Shown: piece by piece, positions 1 through 12,193 of the stretch
Layout of the letters: each line of letters begins with the position of its first letter
Position numbering within the stretch: the stretch's first letter is position 1
Assembly: GCA_034769895.1 (NCBI GenBank)
Contig: CM068367.1
Coordinates: 85,489,654-85,553,653 of the forward strand
Origin: Magicicada septendecula
Taxonomy: Eukaryota > Arthropoda > Insecta > Hemiptera > Cicadidae
DNA: 64,000 bases
Direction: 5' to 3'
The notes under the pieces: generated by a model
Told to the model about the DNA's origin: nothing
Database searches by the model: none
Seen by the model: only the letters and a program-made list of their open reading frames with translations
Translations under genes and position numbers: made by a program

Positions 1-669
1 ATCTCCCTTGTTTATTTAGTTCCCTAATTCCCTAACATAAGCTTAGCTGGGGCAGTTCAGAGCGGCTCACTTTGGCTATTCAACTCCACTGGCCATACTA
101 ACTTCAATAAATATGGAGGCAAATCATCTCCTTCAATAATAATAAATGATTGCTGGCATTATTCATCAGTCAATTCATCTCAAATAATCAAAAAATAATA
201 ATAGTGGTCGTTCTTCCGACAAATAATAAATATTCTTGGGATTAACTCACGCATCTGCGGTTTATACATTGTTATACTCTCTTTTTCTTGATTCAAATCG
301 ACTAAATTCTTCACATATTATAGGGATAGTTTGTTTTACATTTCATCACTGGTATACTCTCATGATTATCTTCGTTAGTATATTACTTTTCATTCTTCTT
401 CATCATTGATTAATCTTTTCTTTTCGTATCACATTAAACGTCATCTTCTTCATTTCATGGTTTATTCTTCTAGATATAATTCATAAATACATTTATTTTT
501 TCTCCTTTCTCATGGTTTTAGTTGGTATATAGTCCATGTGGTATTGGCTTTTCTCTAGTAAAACACACTAGAAAACAATGTGGTTGTGTGTGGTTGCTTG
601 TCTACATCAATGATATTTATTTAGTTTTGCTCCTCCAACTTCTTATTTGCTCCTTCTCTCTTCAATTGT
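1..669. other. AT-rich non-coding sequence, left edge
   Basis: No supported ORF or RNA gene. If the minus-strand retroelement model is right, this lies downstream of its gag-like ORF and belongs to its internal region or beyond. No reverse transcriptase, protease or integrase motif was seen here on either strand. Confidence 0.4.
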
Positions 670-1186
670 AGTACGGGTATGATGTTAATCTTTTACTTGT
701 TGACGTGGCTCTTGGAATTAATTGTGCCAGGGATGTAAGTTGTCTTTCTCGTATAGTACTTCTCCTTTATTAGTACGGGTGAGATGTTCGTTTTACTTGT
801 TGATGTGGCTCTTGGAATTACATATTTATATATAGTTATGCCATAGGTCTTGGGTGTCCGTCTCGTATGGTATTCTTCTTTTATTAGTACGGGTGAGATG
901 TTCGTTTTACTTGTTGACGTGGCTCTTGGAATTAATTGTGCCAGGGATGTAAGTTGTCTTCCTCGTATAGTACTTTTCCTTTATTAGTACGGGTGAGATG
1001 TTCATTTTACTTGTTGACGTGGCTCTTGGAATTAATTGTGCCAGGGATGTAAGTTGTCTTTCTCGTATAGTACTCCTCCTTTATTAGTACGGGTGAGATG
1101 TTCGTTTTACTTGTTGACGTGGCTCTTGGAATTAATTGTGCCAGGGATGTAAGTTGTCTTCCTCGTATAGTACGTTTTCTTTTATG
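670..1186. repeat. Minisatellite, five units of about 100 bp
   Basis: Units begin with agtacgggt at 670, 772, 886, 986 and 1086. Units 3 to 5 are nearly identical and 100-101 bp long. Unit 1 is 102 bp. Unit 2 is 114 bp because its second half is replaced by an AT-rich variant. Each unit contains the core tgacgtggctcttggaatta (tgatgtgg in unit 2) and ends near tcgtatagtac. The array lies downstream, in minus-strand sense, of the gag-like ORF. Internal tandem arrays of this kind are common in LTR retrotransposon untranslated regions. Function unknown. Confidence 0.9.
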
Positions 1187-1682
1187 AGTACTCTATTATT
1201 TATAAATACAATGTTCTGAATCCTTTACATAAATTCTTTTGGAGCATATTTTTTTCACATTATAAAATTACAATATATTCAATGTTCATTACATAGTTAT
1301 ACAGTTACTTCTCATTTAATATAAACACATAATAATCTTCATAGCAATATTACATCCTTTCTTCTTTAGTCAACATTTATTTTCATAATTATACTTTCAT
1401 TTTTCACTTTTTAATAAACAATAATCTCCATGGCCACATTTCATTTTTCATCTTGATATAGTCAACAGTTATATTCATAAGTATATTTTCATCTTTCATT
1501 TCATCTTCATAACAAATATTTTCATCCTTTACATAATATTCACAACAAAATAATTTTCATCGCTATTTTTTCACTTCCAATCTTATATTTTAATCGCCGA
1601 TATATCTTTTCATTGAAGCTTGTGTCAGCATTATTGGTTATCATAATAGTCGGTCCCATAATTCAGTGTATTTTTATTCATT
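1187..1682. other. AT-rich spacer, nothing recognised
   Basis: T-rich on the plus strand, with many short runs such as ttcatc and ttcatt. No ORF, terminal repeat or RNA gene was supported. It separates the minisatellite from the stop of the gag-like ORF. Confidence 0.4.
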
Positions 1683-2950
1683 TTAACCATAATCATCGCT
1701 CTCCTCTCTTCTCGTCGTTCGGACTTCTCCAGTGTCCATACTCCTGTCCGTTCTTGATATATATCGTGCTATCATTTGGTTTTTCCATTTGAATGCTATT
1801 AGGGCTGTGTCTGCCCTCCTTCCTTCTGTCTTCTTTCTCTCCCTCTCTTCAATATATTTGTTTCCATTGTTCTTCTGGTTGTCATAAGTATTGACGTTCG
1901 GTAACTCCCTCAATTTGGTTTGGGTACCGTCATCTATCTTCTGATTGGGTACTTCCGTTAATTGGCTCCTCTTCTTCTGCAGTTCTCTTATCTCCCTGGC
2001 GTATCCTTCGACAATCCGGTCCCATTTCTCTTGATAGCCTACCTTTTTCTTAAAATATCTTACTCTTCTTTTGGAAATACGTGGTTGAGATATTTTGTTG
2101 GTCATCTTCTGCTTCGTTGTCACACAACCTTCCTCCTCGTCCATCTCCATGATACTCATCCGATACTCCTTCCTGAAGACCCTTTCTTCATGGTTGACGA
2201 TTGGTAATTTGACCATATTAATCAGGCCGCTTCGAGTCATTTCAATTAATTCTTTGGTGATTCTTGCCTTCCTTGGACGCATGGTTCTTCTTTCTTCCAT
2301 CTTCACCTCTTCCGTTTCTTGGATTATTTGGATCTTCTTATCTCCACTATCTTCAGGCTCTGGATTCGTCTGTTCCATGTTTTTATCTTCAGGTACTTCT
2401 TCAATCTCCATTTTCTTGTCATCTATTTTCTGGTTGGGTTGTTCCCTCTCTCTTCTTAAGTCTCCTACGAATTTCTTGTTCTCTTCTCTGGTCTCATCTA
2501 TCATTGATTGGAGCTTTTCATTGATGGATCTTTGGCCTTCCTTGAGTGACTCTATTTGCTTGCTTAACCCTTGGTGGATCGACTGGTCTCGTCCAGCTTC
2601 TTATTCATCGTGATCAATTCTTCCCTTGTGAACTGGTTCTCCTCCTTTGATGATTTCTGGCCTTCTTCTATCTTCTCCATCACCTTCTTGAACATTTCCA
2701 TGAAGTCGATTCCTCCTGGTACCATTGGTTGTTTAGGTTGGCTTACTTCCGGTAGAATTTCTTGTGGTATTATTTCCGGCTCCTCATCAGGTTGTTGAAC
2801 CTCCTCCGCCGGTTCAAGTGGTTTGTCCTCTATTTCCAATAAAATTTCTTCAACGTCTTCCGTTGATGTAGCCTCCTTTTCTTCCATTCTGGCCTCCCTC
2901 TCTGCTCCTGTTGCCCTCTTTCTCGATGTTGATCTCCTTGTGTTGTACAT
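1683..2950 (-). pseudogene. Gag-like ORF of an LTR retrotransposon, one frameshift
   Basis: The first half (2950 down to 2564, 128 codons) and the second half (2504 down to 1683, 273 codons) are in different frames. The second frame stays open upstream of its first ATG to about 2575, so one small indel near 2571-2580 splits a single ORF. The first 200 residues are highly charged and look like coiled coil. They resemble in layout the N-terminus of the gag at 15825: a basic start, an acidic Glu-rich stretch, then a Met/Phe-rich segment followed by Lys/Glu heptads. The motif PNQKIDD occurs twice in the second half. No capsid motif, zinc knuckle or protease was seen. It starts about 90 bp downstream of the primer binding site, as expected of gag. 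The product would be a structural protein of retrotransposon particles. It is either a divergent gag or the only ORF of a non-autonomous derivative. Confidence 0.6.
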
Positions 2951-3042
2951 CTTGTCGCTGGCAATGTACTTGCAGTCTCTTGATGGATTGGGGTTATTAG
3001 ATTATTCGTTATTGTACGTTTTTTCCCTAATCCGCGCTCAGT

Positions 3043-3054
3043 CGTTGGGCGCCA
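3043..3054 (-). other. Primer binding site, tRNA-Lys-like
   Basis: On the minus strand the sequence reads TGGCGCCCAACG. This is the complement of the 3' end typical of animal tRNA-Lys and the usual start of a Lys-primed retroelement leader. It lies upstream of the gag-like ORF and directly next to the putative LTR edge at 3055. Beyond 12 bases the match to tRNA-Lys fades. Confidence 0.6.
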
Positions 3055-6000
3055 CGTTATAATACAACGTTTCTCGTGGTGTGTTGATATTGTAGTGTAA
3101 TGGTGTTGCTTGCAGATACGCACCGGTATCTACGATAATGTTGTTTGATAAAATGTTCAAATTATAATAATTATTATTATTAGTTTGATTGTAATTGACT
3201 AATATGTGGGTATCGGTGGTTCACTTCTTTAATTTAAAATATTTCTCGCACTCCGTTAGTAACCTCCCCCACTTACCACACGTGGATATTGTAGTCCTGT
3301 TCGGTGACTGCTCAGCTGAAATACACACACTGCATATACAAATAGATATTCTGGTTGAATATCCAATGTGACTATCATGTACAATATAAATGATATAACA
3401 GCTAAATAAAGTTCTGAGTTATTAGAAATATTTGAATTCTTCCGCCACCTTTTGGTAGAACTGACTAATAATAAATGAGCTAATTTACGTTTGAAATAAT
3501 ACTTTTTTTCCACTGGTAACAAAATGTAGAGGTTTATTAACGGTTAATGATGTTATAAAATCTTTTAAAAATTGACAATCAGTTACTAATAATTTTACTG
3601 ATAATAATTACAATGAACAAAATTTAAAATAAGACTCTCCTTGGCCTCAAGGCTGGTAACCCTGTTGGTCATACAATAGTTTTTATCTTAAGAGGTTATG
3701 CCCTCTTATATCAGTTAATTACCATGTTCGTGTGGTTCTTTTAAGTAGATGATACCAGGTACAAGATGTGGCATTTATAATGATATCAATTGAACAATAA
3801 TTAAAAAACAAACAAACAAATATAAAAACAGAAAATTAGTACCATATAACAAATAGTTATGGTATTATCGTATGCGGGAATCCGCACGCCGTTTACAGTA
3901 TTTAATTGACAATCAACGAGTACGTTGGCTTGCACTACTGAAATGTATTACTATATTTTAATAATTCACTGTGGGAATTATTTACTTACAAGAGAAAAAT
4001 TTATTAAAAAAAAATTCTTGTTATTGTTTTCATCTGATTTTGGATTACATGAGAACAGACTTTTGACAAAGAAGGTGGCAAATTACGGTTATGTTTTTAA
4101 GGTTATCTCATAACGTGAATCGTTATTAGAGTTAATTATCTTTAATATTTATTTCTTCTTAATCTAAGTATATACATATTATTTATAATAGTTCTGATGT
4201 GTCATTATCAGTATCATATAATACTCTTTCGCATAAAAGTTAAAATATTTATCTTCAAATATAGAAAAATCAAGAAAACAACGTTAGTCAATTGAGCGAT
4301 TATTTAAATTGCTCGTATTTTGTAATAAGTACTTTAGTCGTGAATCTTTTAATTATGAACAATAATTAAAATATTTATTTAACATGTTAACAGTTGCGAA
4401 TTAATACTTTCATTAATTCTGATAAATTCCATCATCATTTTTGATACTTCGCTTTTTACTGACTTGCGTAGTATATCAACATTATGTATTTACAGAAATT
4501 TTATTTCTGTTTCATTGTTAATTAATAAAAAAGAATTGTACTCCCTGTTTTTATCTTTTGCACAACACTCGCAAATACGATCGATATTGTACACTGATCG
4601 CATTTAAATATTGTCCACTCCGCACAGTGCACTCGTTAATGCTTGTGTAGTATTTAGGTTAGTGTATGTCAGTTACTGATGTTTACGTGTCGCGCACAAT
4701 TCAAAAATAAACTTCTTCATATCTCGTCCGGAGAGTGACATGACCTGTCCGTTCGATGGTTGATCGACGACTCTGACGCTCCTTCAAAGCGTCTGTGGCT
4801 TGTCTGCCAATTTTCATTCATTCGATTGGCTGAAATGATTGAACTCTCTAACCCAAAGTACTTTATTTTCTTAAAATATTTAATTTTTTACCAATTTTGG
4901 CGTTTGGGTTTGAGATTACATGACGTCAGCACTGGTACAAAAAATAATTAAAAAGTTTAAACTCGTAATAACTTTCTTAATATTTGTCTTATCGTTAAAC
5001 GGTTAGTGTCAATAAATTGCGGACATCCTGCGCTTTAATTAAAGTCCAAACAAGATTATAATCCGTCCATTATTTCAATCACTATAACGATTTTATTGAT
5101 TTTTTATGGTGCATCTTATATTTAATAAGTTTATTACACCAAACTTAATTATTTACACTAAAACACTTTTAATTAAACGATCTGAGTCTATATCTCAACT
5201 TGTTTAATACAAAAATTGGGAATAATTGTTACCCAAACAATATCTAGTTATGGCGTCTTTGGGCGTCCATATTTGATTATTCACAATTGTACTTAAAACT
5301 AACTTTTCTTATCTAATAACACTGATATTGTAACTTAATAATAATAGAAACGTCTATTTACATGAATTTATGCTTGAGTATATGTACAAGGCTGTATTTC
5401 ATATACTATTAACATTGTTTCAGTACCCTCCTATCTCTTTTCTTACAATTGTCACTTTACTTCTGGTTTTTTCTATACAAGGTATATTATGTAATTAATG
5501 CAATTAGTATACACTTATAGTACCTAATTCCCTACATATATTTGTTAGCTTTTAGCTATCTGAGAGCCCTTCAATTTCTAGTAATGGGTTTGTTTACATT
5601 ATGTCATAGCATGGTAGTCGGTTATTTTTGTTAAAACAATAATTAAATTGTTATTGCTACACTTGATTTAGATTTCCAAAGTAGTATCAGACATTCTTCT
5701 GATCCTTGATAACATTTTTATATACTTTTAAACAAGTTTGTATGTTGCATTTTGCATAAATAACTTGCTCCTCATTGTTTGTTTACATTTGGATTCCACC
5801 ATCATGGTCATTTGGTTTTTTATAATTTATATAAAAAATGACTATTCTTACGGTCATGGTCTGTTCTCAAAGTAGCATTAGGTGTCCCTCTTACTACTGG
5901 TAACACTCTTCTCAATTTTTGTTCAAGCTTTAATAAAGTATCTTGCTTAACTAGTTGGTTACATTGTTTCTGCTTACTCCTGACTATGTGTTCTTAGTTA

Positions 6001-7429
6001 GCTAGTTTACAATATTTTGGTTACAAAACTATTGTCATTATATTTATAATCTGTTCTCATAGTAGTACCAGATGTTCATCTAACTACTGGTAATACTTTC
6101 ATTAACATTGGTACTTGTTTTAATACTGTATTTTGTCTAACTAATTTGGCATACTAGGTTCCATTTTTCCTATCTTTGTGCCATTATATTTGATCTGTTT
6201 TATTTGTATGGTATTTCAATATAATACATTGTCTATTAGGGTGTATCATTATTTATAACAAATCCTTGATTGATATTATAGTTGATGGTTATTTGGTTAA
6301 ATTAACATGTATGATTTTTTGTTTCATAGGTGTCTTTCCTATGGGGTTATGTAACAATGTACAACATGTTCTAATGCAGCATTTTGCTACTACTAACATG
6401 ACTTCAGTATGGTATTTTACTACAATATTTTAATTGTTTTAATACACATGTTTACACTATTTCTTCCTAAACAATAATACAAATCTTTTTGTACTAATGA
6501 CAATATCTTTCTTGTCATTGGTTGTGTCTAATTCCTGTCACATTTGTTTGGTATATAACAAAGTTTTTATTGTCAGTTCTCTAATAATATCATTGTTCGA
6601 TTTTATATTATTCTGGTCTTATGATTATCTATATGGATCACAATCTTTATTAAATTAGTCACACTAATTGTTTGTGTATATTTGACTATTTAATTCTTGA
6701 TGGTTTCACTATGAAAGTAACACATTTTCTTCCACTATAAACCTTATCACTGGAATTGTTTGTGTGGTTTATTAGGTTAAAATTAGTTAACTGGTCACAG
6801 GTTTTCACATCTATATTAAGTACTCACTGTAATTGTTTGTGGTTCCTTAAATGTTAAACACTGTTTCTACATAGTCGATAATCACTATTTCTCTAGTCAC
6901 TATTATTGTCTCTAGTACACTTGATGAATGATGAGTCCTTACATGGTCTATCCATTTTCTTCTCTCTTCATGGTATGTTTCCTTGTCCTTCTTCTTTCCT
7001 TCTTCTTTAGGTTTGAACGTCTTTTTCAATATTTTCATTGTAGTCATTTATCTTCATTTGATTCCCTCGCTGTTGGAGTTTATTTGTATTGTCGTTATGT
7101 TGATGGTAATGATATTATTCTTGTAATTTCCCCTCACTGTTGGATTTTATTGGTCCTTATTTTGTTGTTTCCCCTCACTGTTGGATCCTATTGGGTCTGG
7201 TCACTAATACTTTTGTTTTGGCTCATGGTCATTTTCTTCCTTCATTTCTTATTTGATGCTGCTATGTTAACATTTTCTTCCTCATCGTTGGATTTTTTAT
7301 ACTAATATATCTGTAGATACACACTTTTATTCACATAGGTTTATTCATCTAGAAATACTTTCATGCTTTTCTGTTACTTGACGTTATATTAGTTTATTTT
7401 ATGTAACTACCAAATTTGGTAACGTTACA
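3055..7429 (-). repeat. Putative 4.4-kb LTR of the minus-strand element
   Basis: The region between the primer binding site and the abrupt start of the neighbouring pol sequence contains no supported gene. Its right edge, read on the minus strand, begins TGTAACGTTACC, a common type of LTR start in gypsy elements. The tandem elements to the right end their LTRs with CGTTACA, the inverse of that start. The left edge next to the primer site ends in TATTATAACG rather than CA, so the terminus is degenerate or misplaced. The minus strand is purine-rich towards 7000, like the sense strand of the LTRs at 10830-15775. Around 4560-4900 is a less AT-rich patch with a CCAAT-like box on the minus strand that could be promoter. 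The matching second LTR would lie outside the window, so this remains an inference. Confidence 0.45.
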
Positions 7430-8662
7430 CTTTAAACTAAAGAGGTCAGTGGAAAAGCATACATACCCTTCACATGACCAATCACTTGGGTTAATACGTT
7501 GTATAACGTCACAAGATAAACACAAAGTCATTACAATAATATCTAACAACTATCTCAAGGATATCAGAGAAGAACTTCTCGAAGAAGAGGCTAACCAGTT
7601 ACATCAAACTAACAGTGAAATTGTACATATAAAGGCTACCAAAAATGGAACTATAACAATAATCATGATTGACACGGGATCTAATATCTCTCTAATAAAC
7701 CAACCAGAGTTAGAGCGAATACAAGCCAACTCCCAAACACCAATCCCCACTCTACCAATAAACAATATTATAATAATTGGTGCCACGGGCAAACAGAATA
7801 AGACAATAAGAAAGCAAGTTTCCTTAGAATTAGACAATCAAAACACAACCATCCCTATTGTATTTCTTGTAGCCAATGGACTGCCATTTAGCATTCTAAT
7901 AGGATGTGATGTGTTGAGACGATATTCGGCAGTTATCAACCTGCAAAAAGGAGTAGTATTGCTGACTTCTGAGGAGGGAATATGGTCTGCAAATATCATA
8001 AACTGTAACCCTACTCCAACAGCTCTGAATCAAGACCCAGGATTGAAAAGTTACTATTGTCAAGCACATGAACCGTCCATCATTATGGCCGATGAAGAGG
8101 AAAGTAGACGATTATGGGAATGGAAAATAGAAGAAATAAGAACTTTCCAAAGAGAACGACCTCAACAAGAAGTCAATAAACAACAGTCTGAAAACCTCAT
8201 AGCCATTTATAACAAATACCAGCATGTTTTCTCGAATACTCCAGGAAAAGTGAAGGGGTACCAATGCAAAATCAACTTCCAGGAACCTGTAGACTTCCAC
8301 AGGAAATCATATCCCATAGCGTACTCCCTGAAAAATGAAGTCAGGACAGAAATCAACAGAATGATTGCGGAGGACATTATTGAGTATAGCCAATCTGAAT
8401 ACACAAGCCCAATAATCGCTATACTTAAAAAGAATGGCAAAGTACGGATTTGCTTGGACGCCCGAGAAATCAATATAATGATTATCAATGACCGGACCTC
8501 ACCGGGAGAAATTGAGGAAATTTTAAAAAGATTGGCATCAAATGCCATCAGTACCTGGGATACTATATGTGGGTACTGGCAGGTGGAGCTGGACCCACAC
8601 AGCAGGCAATACATGGCATTTATATTCGACAGTAGAAATTACGAATTTAAGAGATTACTTTT
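7430..8662 (+). pseudogene. pol: Gypsy pol copy 1: protease and N-terminal reverse transcriptase
   Basis: Homology to copy 2 begins abruptly at 7430 (equivalent to 17953). The few codons before it in the open frame come from the abutting element. The aspartic protease active site DTGSN is at 7671-7685, followed by GCDVLRRY. Reverse transcriptase begins with the fingers segment, with YTSPII, KKNGKVRICLDAREIN and an altered palm motif. Against copy 2 there is a net 3-base loss near 8535, which changes the segment before STWD. The frame breaks at about 8661, where one base appears to be missing, and the same lesion is present in copy 2. Enzymes of this family cut the Gag-Pol precursor and copy the element RNA in cytoplasmic particles. 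This copy cannot make a full product. Confidence 0.9.
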
Positions 8663-9255
8663 GGCCTCATCAATTCCATCGCAGTGTTCGTCAAATGCAT
8701 GGACCAAGTCTTAGGTCAAGAGGCACTGGAGTTCACAACAGTGTACGTGGACGACCTGCTCAAACATCTTCAGACTGGGACGAACACTGTGAACGAGTCG
8801 AACATGTATTAAAAAAGCTGTCCAATAATAATATTACACTCAAATTGGATAAATCGAAATTTATTGCCAATGAAGTCAAGTTCCTAGGGTTCAACTTAAC
8901 CGAACAGGGAATCTCTCCATCCCAAGAGAAAGTTGAAGCCATCCAAAAATTCCCCTCACCAAAAAACAAGAAGCAATTGCAGTCCTTCTTGGGGATATGC
9001 AAATACTATGGAAAGTTTCAAATGAATTATTCACATCTTACAGCAAAATTTTCTAAACAACTTTCATCAAAGGAAAAATGGACTTGGGGAACTGAACAGG
9101 AGGAAGTATTAACTTTAATCAAACAAAAAGTTTTTGAAACTGTCATGCTACATCACCCCAATTTTGAACAACCCTTCTACCTAAATTATGACGCTAGTGA
9201 TGTCAGTCTAGGCGCAGAATTGTACCAAGAAGACAAGAAACCACCTGGTCGTTAG
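8663..9255 (+). pseudogene. pol: Gypsy pol copy 1: reverse transcriptase palm to RNase H start
   Basis: The catalytic YVDD is encoded at 8744-8755 in a frame different from the upstream half. A private one-base deletion just after it, at about 8762, shifts the frame again. The rest, to 9255, reads through FLGFNLTEQGI, SFLGICKYYGKF and the start of the RNase H region (LNYDASDVSLGAEL). The frame closes at a stop at 9253-9255, and this break is also found in copy 2. Relative to copy 2, R is replaced by G in YYxKF. The early part of the open frame (8542-8760) is a shadow and not pol. Confidence 0.9.
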
Positions 9256-9763
9256 CTTTGCCAGCCGGATACTAAACAGTTGCGAGCGTAACTACAATGT
9301 TACTGAAAAAGAACTGTTCAGCATAGTATTCGCGTGTGGCAAGTTCAGAACCTACATCTTAGGGTATCCCATCACAGTCAGAAGTGATCATAAGTCTATA
9401 TCGTTTCTCAAACAATGCAAATTGAGTCATGGTAGACTTACCCGTTGGATACTTGCTCTGCAAGAGTACCATATTACGTGGGAGTATATTCCAGGCCGGA
9501 AGAACGTAGTGGCAGACGTATTATCCAGAATAAATGTAGAAGATCAAACATTTGAAGGAGAAAAGGGGAAGATCGCAAAAGTGTATTACATATTGAAAGA
9601 TAGGAAGGACCTGGAAGATATATTAAGCGAAATAGTGTTACAACAAAAGCAAGATACCAAAATCTTAAACATACGAAAAAGACTGTGGGAATCTGAAGAA
9701 ATTACAAATAAATTTTACTGTATATACAAAGACGTATTTTTCATAAAAACTAAAAAGAACTAA
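9248..9763 (+). pseudogene. pol: Gypsy pol copy 1: RNase H and connection
   Basis: From 9248 a new frame continues the RNase H domain, with SFASRIL, NYNVTEKELFSIVFAC and VRSDHKS. It then runs into the characteristic gypsy tether RLTRWILALQEY and the DVLSR motif that ends RNase H. The frame is open to an in-frame TAA at 9761-9763, and beyond it the same frame continues into integrase. RNase H of this family removes the RNA strand during reverse transcription. The stop and the frameshift at its start are shared with copy 2. Confidence 0.88.
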
Positions 9764-10829
9764 GACACATGGAAACTAGTAATTCCTTATTCATGAGAAA
9801 ACCAGATATTTAAAGATTACCATGTAAGATACGGGCACATGGGAACACTCAAAATAGTAAAAGCATTAGAGGAAGATTTGTTCATTAAAAGTATCACAAG
9901 AAAGGTAAATAAAAATATAAAAACCTGCACAATATATCAGATGGTCAAAACAAATAACGAAAGGAAGGATGGAACGATGATACCCACCACTTCAAACGCC
10001 AAACTGGAAAAGGTATTCCTCGACATATGTGGACCATTCCCACGTAGCGGAGGAAGGCATGGATACAAGTTCATCGTAATTATACTAGACCATTACACCA
10101 AGTACACCAAACTATACGCTATAAACAGAGCCACAACAATTAAAATATTAGACATTATAAAAAATAAATACATTACAGAAATTGGAAAACCATACATGAT
10201 TATAACCGACCATGGGACACAATTTAAAGGGAAAAAGTGGAGAGACGAATTAATGAAATTGAACATCAAAACATATAAAACTTCAGTATACCACCCTAGT
10301 AGTAATCCAGCAGAAAGAATGTTAAGAGAGGTGGGGCGTATTTTAAGAACTTATTGTCATGATAACCAAAAAGAATGGCAAAAATATTTAGCTTCAACCA
10401 AAGTATTTTTAAATATCAGCTATCACCAATTTACTGAGAATACCCCATATTTAATGATGTTCGAGAGAAAACCAAATAGAGAGATACAAGAAATAATAGA
10501 ATTCCCAAAAAACCCAGAAGACCCGTATGATAAAAAACAAATGGTACTGCCGAATTATGGAGAAAATTGAGAAACAAAAAGCCAAATATGCTAAAAACCA
10601 GCCCAAAATAATTAAATATAAAGAGGGAGAAAAGATATTAATAAAAAACCGTGAACTGCCAAGTACACTGGAAGGCATAGCAAAGAAATTGTTATTACTG
10701 TACACCGGTCCCTATGTCATCACCAAAGATAATGGTAACAATACTTACCAAATAAGTAATATAAACACAAAAAAGATAAAAGGAGTTTACAATCAAGCTT
10801 CAATAAAAAAGTTTTATGAAGAAAAATAA
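9764..10829 (+). pseudogene. pol: Gypsy pol copy 1: integrase
   Basis: After the TAA at 9761 the frame continues past a second in-frame TGA at 9794-9796. The N-terminal zinc-binding domain follows (YHVRYGHMG), but its expected Cys-x-x-Cys reads CTIY, so one ligand is lost. The catalytic core shows D at 10022, D at 10208 (TDHGTQF) and E at 10313 (NPAER), with the second and third about 35 residues apart. The frame shifts in the overlap around 10527-10570. The C-terminal domain then runs to 10829 with LLYTGPYVI, the GPY/F module of gypsy integrases. The family inserts the DNA copy into the host genome. All the breaks named here, except the exact zinc-ligand codons, are also in copy 2. Confidence 0.88.
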
Positions 10830-10936
10830 ATTACAATAAATAAAATAAACAAATGCCAAAATTCAAAAAAACATGTGAGCACAACTTAAAACCATATTTC
10901 GATGACTTATGAGGCCTAATATAAAGTATTAAAAAA

Positions 10937-11150
10937 GGAATAAGTTACACAAATTCCTACAAAGTAAGATCAACTTACAGTCAAATAAAGTTGGCATATG
11001 AAGTATAAAATAAAAAATTATAATAAGGGAATAAGTTACAAAAATTCCTATAAAAAAGTAAGAACCACAAACTTACGATAATATTTAAACAAAAAGTACC
11101 AAGAAAGGAATAAGTTACAAGAATTCCTATAAAGTAAGAAAAACTAACTT
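10937..11150 (+). repeat. Three imperfect direct repeats at the LTR start
   Basis: The block aaggaataagttaca, followed by aattcctataaagtaag, occurs near 10937, 11029 and 11105, each followed by a short element containing acttac. The same three are found in the end LTR from about 21463. They may be regulatory repeats, but this is not shown. Confidence 0.6.
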
Positions 11151-11761
11151 ACAAAAATTATCAAAAATAATATTTAAAACAAAATAAAATAAACAAAAAT
11201 AAAATCAAGCAAAACTGCTAAGATAAAAAAAATACCTGAAAAAAAATCTGAACTGGTACGAAAAAAAAAAAATAGAAGTTATGTATAAAACAAATATAGA
11301 AAAAATGGCTAAAGCAGAATATTGCTAAACAACCAAGAAAAAGAATAAAGGTGTCTAAGATAATTAAAATGATCACAAGAAGAATAGAAAAACAAACTAA
11401 TGAAAAGTTAGATATGATGAAATTAACATATGAATAGGGTTGCCATACGTCCTGAAAAAGCGGGATTGTCCTGAATTTGAGAATGTGTCCCGACGTCCTG
11501 ACTGAATTTTTAAAAATCCCTAAATGACCTGAATTTTAAAAATCATAGCAAGTTATTTAAAATTTGCCCGGGAGCAGCGTGTTTCCGCTTTGGTTGCTAT
11601 TGCTAAGCAGACATTTTACACGGTGCTCGACGTGGTTTCTGCATATTATCTGTCTTCAACATTGGTCTATTTTAGTTTACTTGCGTGTTTCTGCAATATA
11701 CCATTCACAGAAAATAGTTATAAAGGTATTATTCACAAGTTGTAGTATTCAAAGTTGTATT

Positions 11762-11865
11762 ATGTCGAAAAAGAGACTTTCAAAATTCAACGAAACATGG
11801 ACAAAAGATTTTCCATCGGTTAAGCGTGGAAGAAATGAACATGAAGCCTACTGTGATTTGTGCAA
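11762..11865 (+). pseudogene. hAT transposase first exon fragment
   Basis: It opens with ATG and encodes about 35 residues, including WTKDFPSVKRG and AYCDLC. This is the start of the TTF/BED-like zinc-binding region found at the N-terminus of many hAT transposases, and it holds one CxxC pair. It ends at a strong splice donor (CAA, then GTAAGTAAG). No downstream exon remains in the element, so this is a remnant. The longer open frame from 11564 has no sign of being coding. Confidence 0.6.
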
Positions 11866-12055
11866 GTAAGTAAGTGAAAATAACATTGAATATTATATAA
11901 TTTTGGAGTGGTCTGTAAAGTAGGTATTTTACTTAAAGTATGATTTCTTATTATTTCTCTATTTGATTTTTAACTTTAACATCATATAACAAGTGTGTCT
12001 TTTGGTAACGGACGGGACAGTTCACATGGAATTACCCAAATACACTCGTTGGAAC

Positions 12056-12193
12056 CATAGGCGCCGACTTTTGGTCTTGAGCACGGGGGCAAGGATGAAA
12101 ATATCAAACATTTTTACGGCAGCAAAAACACGATTGCGTCCCCGTACCACTATATGCACGGGGGCAAGTGCTCCCGTGGAGTCGGCGCCTATG
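12056..12193 (+). mobile_element. Nested MITE, 138 bp, hAT-like
   Basis: Inverted ends CATAGGCGCCGACT and GTCGGCGCCTATG, with a second internal inverted pair around gcacgggggcaag. The target gttggaac is duplicated at 12048-12055 and 12194-12201, an 8-bp duplication. There is no ORF. It sits inside the hAT element at 11435 and is therefore the youngest of the three layers here. Confidence 0.9.

Noticed and set aside
1962..2798. Plus-strand open frames over the gag-like ORF
   Set aside because: Hydrophobic Ser/Leu/Phe-rich complements of a Glu/Lys/Arg-rich coding strand, typical shadow frames.
11564..11761. Open frame upstream of the hAT exon as an N-terminal extension
   Set aside because: Composition and residues are unlike transposase, and the family start fits the ATG at 11762.
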